From Ga0077527 sp945862135 (GTDB taxonomy: Bacteria > Pseudomonadota > Gammaproteobacteria > Burkholderiales > SG8-41), in the NCBI GenBank assembly GCA_964203275.1, contig CAXNMF010000002.1, positions 186,001-250,000 of the forward strand: a DNA stretch of 64,000 bases. The letters run 5' to 3'. Below, piece by piece: positions 60,181-64,000 of this stretch (within the stretch, counting starts at the first letter, position 1; every line of letters starts with the position of its first letter). Under the pieces are notes generated by a model that worked only from the letters and a program-made list of their open reading frames with translations, was not told where the DNA came from and did no database searches. Made by a program: the position numbers and the translations under genes.

Positions 60181-62934
60181 ATGAAACGCATGTTGTTTAA
60201 TGCGACGCAAGCCGAAGAGCTGCGCGTCGCCATTGTCGATGGTCAGAAACTGATCGACCTCGACATCGAATCCGCCGGCAAGGAACAGCGCAAGAGCAAT
60301 ATCTACAAGGGTGTCATTACCCGCATCGAGCCCAGCCTCGAAGCCGCCTTTGTCGATTACGGTCATGACCGCCACGGTTTCCTGCCTTTCAAGGAAGTCG
60401 CCCGCGCCTACTTCAAGGCTGGCATCGACGTCAGCAAAGCCCGAATCCAGGACGCCTTGCGCGAACGCCAGGAAATCATTGTCCAGGTCGACAAGGACGA
60501 GCGCGGCAATAAGGGCGCCGCACTGACCACCTTCATCAGCCTCGCGGGACGCTATCTGGTGCTGATGCCGAATAACCCCCGTGGCGGTGGCGTATCCCGC
60601 CGCATCGAAGGCGAAGAGCGGGCCGAACTGAAAGAAACGGTCGCCCAACTCGACGTACCAAACGGCATGAGCGTCATCGCCCGCACTGCCGGCATTGGCC
60701 GTACGGCCGAGGAACTCAACTGGGATCTGGCCTACCTGCTCCAGCTGTGGCGTGCCATTGAGTCCGCGGCAACCCAGCAGGACGGCGCATTCCTGATTTT
60801 CCAGGAATCCAGCCTGGTCATTCGTGCAATCCGCGACTATTTCCATGAAGACATCGGCGAGATCCTGATCGATACGGAATCGATCCATGAACAGGCTGTC
60901 CAGTTCATGAGCCACGTGATGCCGAATTACGTCAGCCGCGCCAAGCTTTATCGCGATGACGTGCCGCTGTTCTCGCGTTTCCAGATCGAGCACCAGATTG
61001 AATCCGCGTTCTCGCGCAGTGTAAATCTGCCGTCAGGCGGTGCCGTGGTCATTGACCACACCGAAGCGCTGGTTGCCGTTGACGTCAACTCGGCGCGTTC
61101 CACACGCGGTGCTGATATTGAAGAAACCGCATTTCGCACCAATCTGGAAGCAGCTGATGAAGTTGCGCGCCAGTTACGCTTGCGTGACCTTGGCGGCCTG
61201 ATCGTCATCGACTTCATCGATATGGAATCGCAGCGCAATCAGCGTGAAGTCGAAAACCGGCTGCGTGATGCACTGAAATACGACCGTGCCCGTGTTCAAC
61301 TGGGCAAGATTTCGCGCTTCGGCCTGATGGAGTTGTCGCGCCAGCGCCTGCGTCCGTCGCTGGGTGAATCCAGCCACAGCCCCTGCCCGCGTTGCCACGG
61401 CGTTGGTCATATCCGCGGCACCGAGTCCACCGCCCTGCACATCCTGCGCATCATTCAGGAAGAGTCGATGAAGGACAACACGGCTTCGGTGCAGGCACAG
61501 GTACCGGTTGATGTCGCGACCTTCCTGTTGAATGAAAAACGCGTCGATCTGCAGTTGCTGGAAGCGCGGCACCGCGTCAATGTGCTTCTGATTCCCAACA
61601 TCCACATCGAGACGCCGAATTACACCGTAACGCGGCTGCGCCACGACGATCTGAACCAGAGCGAACCGCTGGCGCCCAGCTACGAAATGGTGGCGATGCC
61701 CAAGGAGGAAGAAAAGTCCGACGGTGCTGCGGAGCCCGCAGCAGCGCGTCCTGAAGCTGCGGTCAAGGGCATCACGATGATGCAGCAGCAGGCGCCGGTT
61801 TCGGCACCTTCAGCACCAGTCCCTGTGGCGGCAGCGCAGTCCAATGCACTGCCCTCGGCTTCTGATGACGGCATCATCGGCAAGATCATGGGCTGGTTCC
61901 GCCGCAAACCTTCTGCGGAAGCGGCTGCACCCGCAGCAACCGAACCGGCCCGCAATGCGCGTCCGGCACGTGGTGCCGCCGGTAGCAATGGCCGTCCGCA
62001 ACGCGGCGAACGTGGTGAACGCGGTTCGGCCCGTGGTGAACGCAGTGAGCGTGGTGGCCGAGGTGAGCGTGGTGAACGCGGTGGCCGTGGCGAGCGTGGT
62101 CCGCGCCGCGAGCGCGAAGGCAGCGAGCGCAATGGTGATGACCGGCAACGTCGGGGTCGCGAACGCGGTCCGCGTGAAGATCGTCCGCAGGAACCGCGCG
62201 AGCAGCAACGCACGCCAGCAGCAGTGGAGGCCGTGGAACTGGATCAAGCCAATCTTGCAAATGCAGCACCAGTAACGCAAGGTCCGGAGCAGCAAGGCGG
62301 CGAAGAACGCAGCGGCGGTCGCCGTCGTCGCGGTCGTCGTGGCGGCGCTGATCGCGGTGAGCGCACGGGCGAGCCAGGACAGGAGCGTCAGGAACGTCAG
62401 GGTCAGCAGCAACGGGCTGATCGCGTCTGGTATCCACGCACGCCGTTTGTACCGAACCCGGAATCGGAGAATGTGATTCCGAATGCGCTTGATACAGCGC
62501 CGGTTGAAGAAGTTGTTAACGAATCCACGCAGACCGCAGCCCCGCTGACACCGCCGGTTCCCGTGCATGTCGCGGAACCGGCTACGACACCTGTATCGGT
62601 ACCGCTTGTGCATGAGCAAGCTGCGGTTACTCAGCCTGAGCCTGTTGTTGTTGCAGAACCTGTTGCAGTAGTCCAGCAGCAACCGGCTGAAATCGTGCAG
62701 GCTGTGGTCGTTCCGGCAGTGCCTGCCGCTGCACCCACACCCGTACCAGTTGCGCCGCAGCCGCTGAAAATCGAGTGGCCTTCGGACTTGCAGCAAGTGG
62801 AAACCATTGCCGCGCGCGTTCAGGCCGCTATGGCCGCTGCTGACGACGGCGCTCCGAAACGCGTCAAACGTGTGCGTCCGCCGGTTGAAGCGGTGGCCAA
62901 CGAGCCGTTGCAGCAGGTGGAGACCCGTAACTGA
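60181..62934 (+). CDS. rne: Ribonuclease E
   Basis: A 917-residue endoribonuclease. The N-terminal catalytic half (MKRMLFNATQAEELRVAIVD; S1 domain near 40-120) contains the metal Asp residues in LVAVDVNSARST and LIVIDFIDMES and the zinc-link CPRCHG. From about residue 550 the protein is low-complexity: an Arg-rich block with repeated RGER units (61996-62110) that should bind RNA, a GRRRRGRRGG block, then a Pro/Val/Ala-rich tail with small conserved patches that may dock degradosome partners. I chose ATG 60181 (GGGAGAAGAAGAA upstream) because the family starts MKRML; the frame extends 14 codons further up. Confidence 0.95.
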   Translation: MKRMLFNATQAEELRVAIVDGQKLIDLDIESAGKEQRKSNIYKGVITRIEPSLEAAFVDYGHDRHGFLPFKEVARAYFKAGIDVSKARIQDALRERQEIIVQVDKDERGNKGAALTTFISLAGRYLVLMPNNPRGGGVSRRIEGEERAELKETVAQLDVPNGMSVIARTAGIGRTAEELNWDLAYLLQLWRAIESAATQQDGAFLIFQESSLVIRAIRDYFHEDIGEILIDTESIHEQAVQFMSHVMPNYVSRAKLYRDDVPLFSRFQIEHQIESAFSRSVNLPSGGAVVIDHTEALVAVDVNSARSTRGADIEETAFRTNLEAADEVARQLRLRDLGGLIVIDFIDMESQRNQREVENRLRDALKYDRARVQLGKISRFGLMELSRQRLRPSLGESSHSPCPRCHGVGHIRGTESTALHILRIIQEESMKDNTASVQAQVPVDVATFLLNEKRVDLQLLEARHRVNVLLIPNIHIETPNYTVTRLRHDDLNQSEPLAPSYEMVAMPKEEEKSDGAAEPAAARPEAAVKGITMMQQQAPVSAPSAPVPVAAAQSNALPSASDDGIIGKIMGWFRRKPSAEAAAPAATEPARNARPARGAAGSNGRPQRGERGERGSARGERSERGGRGERGERGGRGERGPRREREGSERNGDDRQRRGRERGPREDRPQEPREQQRTPAAVEAVELDQANLANAAPVTQGPEQQGGEERSGGRRRRGRRGGADRGERTGEPGQERQERQGQQQRADRVWYPRTPFVPNPESENVIPNALDTAPVEEVVNESTQTAAPLTPPVPVHVAEPATTPVSVPLVHEQAAVTQPEPVVVAEPVAVVQQQPAEIVQAVVVPAVPAAAPTPVPVAPQPLKIEWPSDLQQVETIAARVQAAMAAADDGAPKRVKRVRPPVEAVANEPLQQVETRN

Positions 62935-62947
62935 TCAGGGATGTAAT

Positions 62948-62975
62948 TTAAGTTATTGTTTTTAAATGACTTTTA
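62948..62975 (+). repeat. AT-rich interrupted palindrome family, copy 8
   Basis: AAGTTATT, spacer GTTTTTA, then AATGACTT: one mismatch from a perfect palindrome and nearly identical to the copy at 13.08 kb. It lies between the rne stop and the terminator. Confidence 0.6.
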
Positions 62976-62984
62976 ATTAAAATA

Positions 62985-63011
62985 CGGCGCAGAACCCTGC
63001 GCCGTTTTTTT
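62985..63011. terminator. Bidirectional intrinsic terminator between rne and phaC
   Basis: CGGCGCAG (62985-62992) pairs with CTGCGCCG (62997-63004) around AACC, with T7 after it on the plus strand and ATTTTAATT on the minus strand. Serves both convergent genes. Confidence 0.9.
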
Positions 63012-63035
63012 CCGCTGTGAGCTGATCAGCAATCG

Positions 63036-64000
63036 CTAAGGTTCCTGCACGTACAAGCCTGGCGCTGCGCAGAGAACGGGGTAACGGTTGCTGTCTCCTG
63101 GCTGTCGCGGTGTCACCAGCGGCCCGCATTGCGCGGCAAGCCGCTGCGTCCAGTGCTCCCACCAACTGCCCTTCACTTCGGTGCACTGGTGCTTCCATTC
63201 ATCAGCGTTTTGATCGGCGCAGGGCCCGCTCCAGTAACTGCGTTTCGGCGGCGTCACCGGCGGATTGATGATGCCGAGGATGTGTCCGGAGCTGGACAGT
63301 GTGTAATGCACCGGCGCATTCAGCTTATCTGCAATCTTGAACGTGGCTTTCCATGGCGCGATGTGATCTTCCTCGCAGCCCACCGCATACAGCGGCTGGC
63401 GGATACGCCCCAGATCAATGCCGTGTCCGGCGAGGGTCAGCCCGTCCTTCTGCACCAGCTTGTTGTGCAGGTAGAACTCGCGCAGATAAAACGCATGCAT
63501 TGCACGCGGCATGCGCGTGACATCGGTATTCCAGTACAGCACGTCGAAAGCCGGCGGCGTTTCGCCATACAGGTAGTTGTGCACGAAGTAATGCCAGATC
63601 AGGCTGTTCGAGCGCAACAGCCGGAACGCCCGCGCCATGTCGCGCCCTTCAAGAAAGCCCTGCTGCGCCATCATTACTTCCAGCGAGTTGATGGTTTCCT
63701 CGTTGAGGAAAACCTCGATCCCGCCGGGCCGCGAAAAATCGGTCAGCGTGGTCAACAACGTCCAGTGCGCCACCGGAACCTTTTTTGCATCCGCGTATTC
63801 GGCGTTGTACCAGGCCATCATCGCTGCCAGAGCAGTCCCGCCGATGCAGTAACCCACGGCATGCACTTGTGTGGTTCCGCAGATGGCGCGCGCGGCATCC
63901 ACGGCTTCCCTCATGCCCTTCATCAGATAGTCGTCAAAAGTGGTTTCGGACTGCGCTGCAGTCGGGTTGCGCCAGCTGACGACAAACACCGTAAAACCCT
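63036..64000 (-). CDS. phaC: Class I poly(3-hydroxyalkanoate) synthase, C-terminal part (partial)
   Basis: The frame is open to the window edge and lacks its start. It reads GFTVFVVSWRNP, then the lipase-like box GYCIGGTALA with the nucleophile Cys, the catalytic Asp in GCEEDHIAPW and the His in SSSGHILGIINPP. It polymerises 3-hydroxyacyl-CoA on PHA granules. The extra C-terminal 40 residues (RLAAQCGPLVTPRQPGD onward) lie beyond the usual ending. phaA/phaB would be expected further away, outside the window. Confidence 0.95.
   Translation of the reverse strand, partial: GFTVFVVSWRNPTAAQSETTFDDYLMKGMREAVDAARAICGTTQVHAVGYCIGGTALAAMMAWYNAEYADAKKVPVAHWTLLTTLTDFSRPGGIEVFLNEETINSLEVMMAQQGFLEGRDMARAFRLLRSNSLIWHYFVHNYLYGETPPAFDVLYWNTDVTRMPRAMHAFYLREFYLHNKLVQKDGLTLAGHGIDLGRIRQPLYAVGCEEDHIAPWKATFKIADKLNAPVHYTLSSSGHILGIINPPVTPPKRSYWSGPCADQNADEWKHQCTEVKGSWWEHWTQRLAAQCGPLVTPRQPGDSNRYPVLCAAPGLYVQEP

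Noticed and set aside
61996..62110. Possible tandem DNA repeat or CRISPR-like array
   Set aside because: The units are RGER codon repeats within RNase E, without spacers or palindromic repeats.
61810..62796. Minus-strand frame of 328 codons opposite the C-terminal half of rne
   Set aside because: It is the mirror of the Arg/Gly and Pro/Val/Ala-rich repeats and gives Thr/Ala and Arg/Cys/Asn-rich nonsense.

Overview
The window is a gene-dense piece of a betaproteobacterial chromosome (Burkholderiales/Rhodocyclales-like). The evidence is gene order: rpoE-rseA-rseB-mucD-lepA-lepB-rnc-era-recO-pdxJ-acpS-nagZ, uvrC-pgsA followed by tRNA-Gly-Cys-Leu, rluC-gph-sppA beside maf, and yceD-rpmF-plsX-fabHDG-acpP-fabF-pabC-mltG-tmk-holB-tatD. 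A PHA synthase and a long RNase E close the window. I see no rRNA, CRISPR array, insertion sequence or prophage.

Layout. 1-1 kb: end of ftsB, then folD. 1.2-9.3 kb: an accessory operon, the most unusual part of the window. It holds a HutC/FarR-type GntR regulator, an AprA-like flavoprotein, an AprB-like ferredoxin, a HEAT-repeat protein, a 7Fe ferredoxin, a NitT/TauT-type ABC transporter whose binding protein carries a NosL-like C-terminal domain, and a DUF971 protein. 9.5-13 kb: a very large flavoprotein that joins a GltD/NfnB-like half to a PyrK/NfnA-like half behind an unrecognised N-terminal region. A strong terminator closes it. 13.1-16 kb: an omega-amino-acid aminotransferase and, divergently, a fused osmoprotectant-type binding-protein/permease. 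16.2-31.2 kb: housekeeping genes for envelope stress, translation, RNA processing, DNA repair and phospholipid synthesis, ending in three tRNAs. 31-35 kb: DUF1178, a universal stress protein, a cNMP/CBS/DUF294 signalling protein and a DnaQ-like exonuclease. 35-43.4 kb: a fatty/organic-acid degradation cluster (ADP-forming-type acyl-CoA ligase, acyl-CoA dehydrogenase, enoyl-CoA hydratase-like protein, 3-hydroxyacyl-CoA dehydrogenase, thiolase) with a frameshifted MFS gene inside. 43.4-44.5 kb: small orphan genes. 44.5-55.7 kb: minus-strand housekeeping and fatty-acid synthesis genes. 55.8-64 kb: maf, an RsmI-like methylase, sppA, gph, rluC, rne and the 3' part of phaC.

How the parts fit. The 1.2-9.3 kb operon looks like an uptake-plus-redox module. 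A periplasmic binding protein and ABC transporter import an anion (sulfonate-like by family), and a soluble AprA/AprB-like flavoprotein-ferredoxin pair could oxidise or reduce it, with FdxA and perhaps the large 9.5-13 kb flavoprotein moving electrons. The substrate is unknown. The position of the APS-binding arginine seems to hold a leucine, so APS itself is doubtful.

Three genes are broken by indels: fabH (about four), mltG (two) and an MFS gene (one). In fabH and mltG they are tightly clustered in otherwise clean coding sequence, which points to local sequence error or very recent decay. A family of AT-rich interrupted palindromes recurs at gene ends across the window and is not explained by any annotated feature. 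All identifications were made by reading the sequence; no database search was run.
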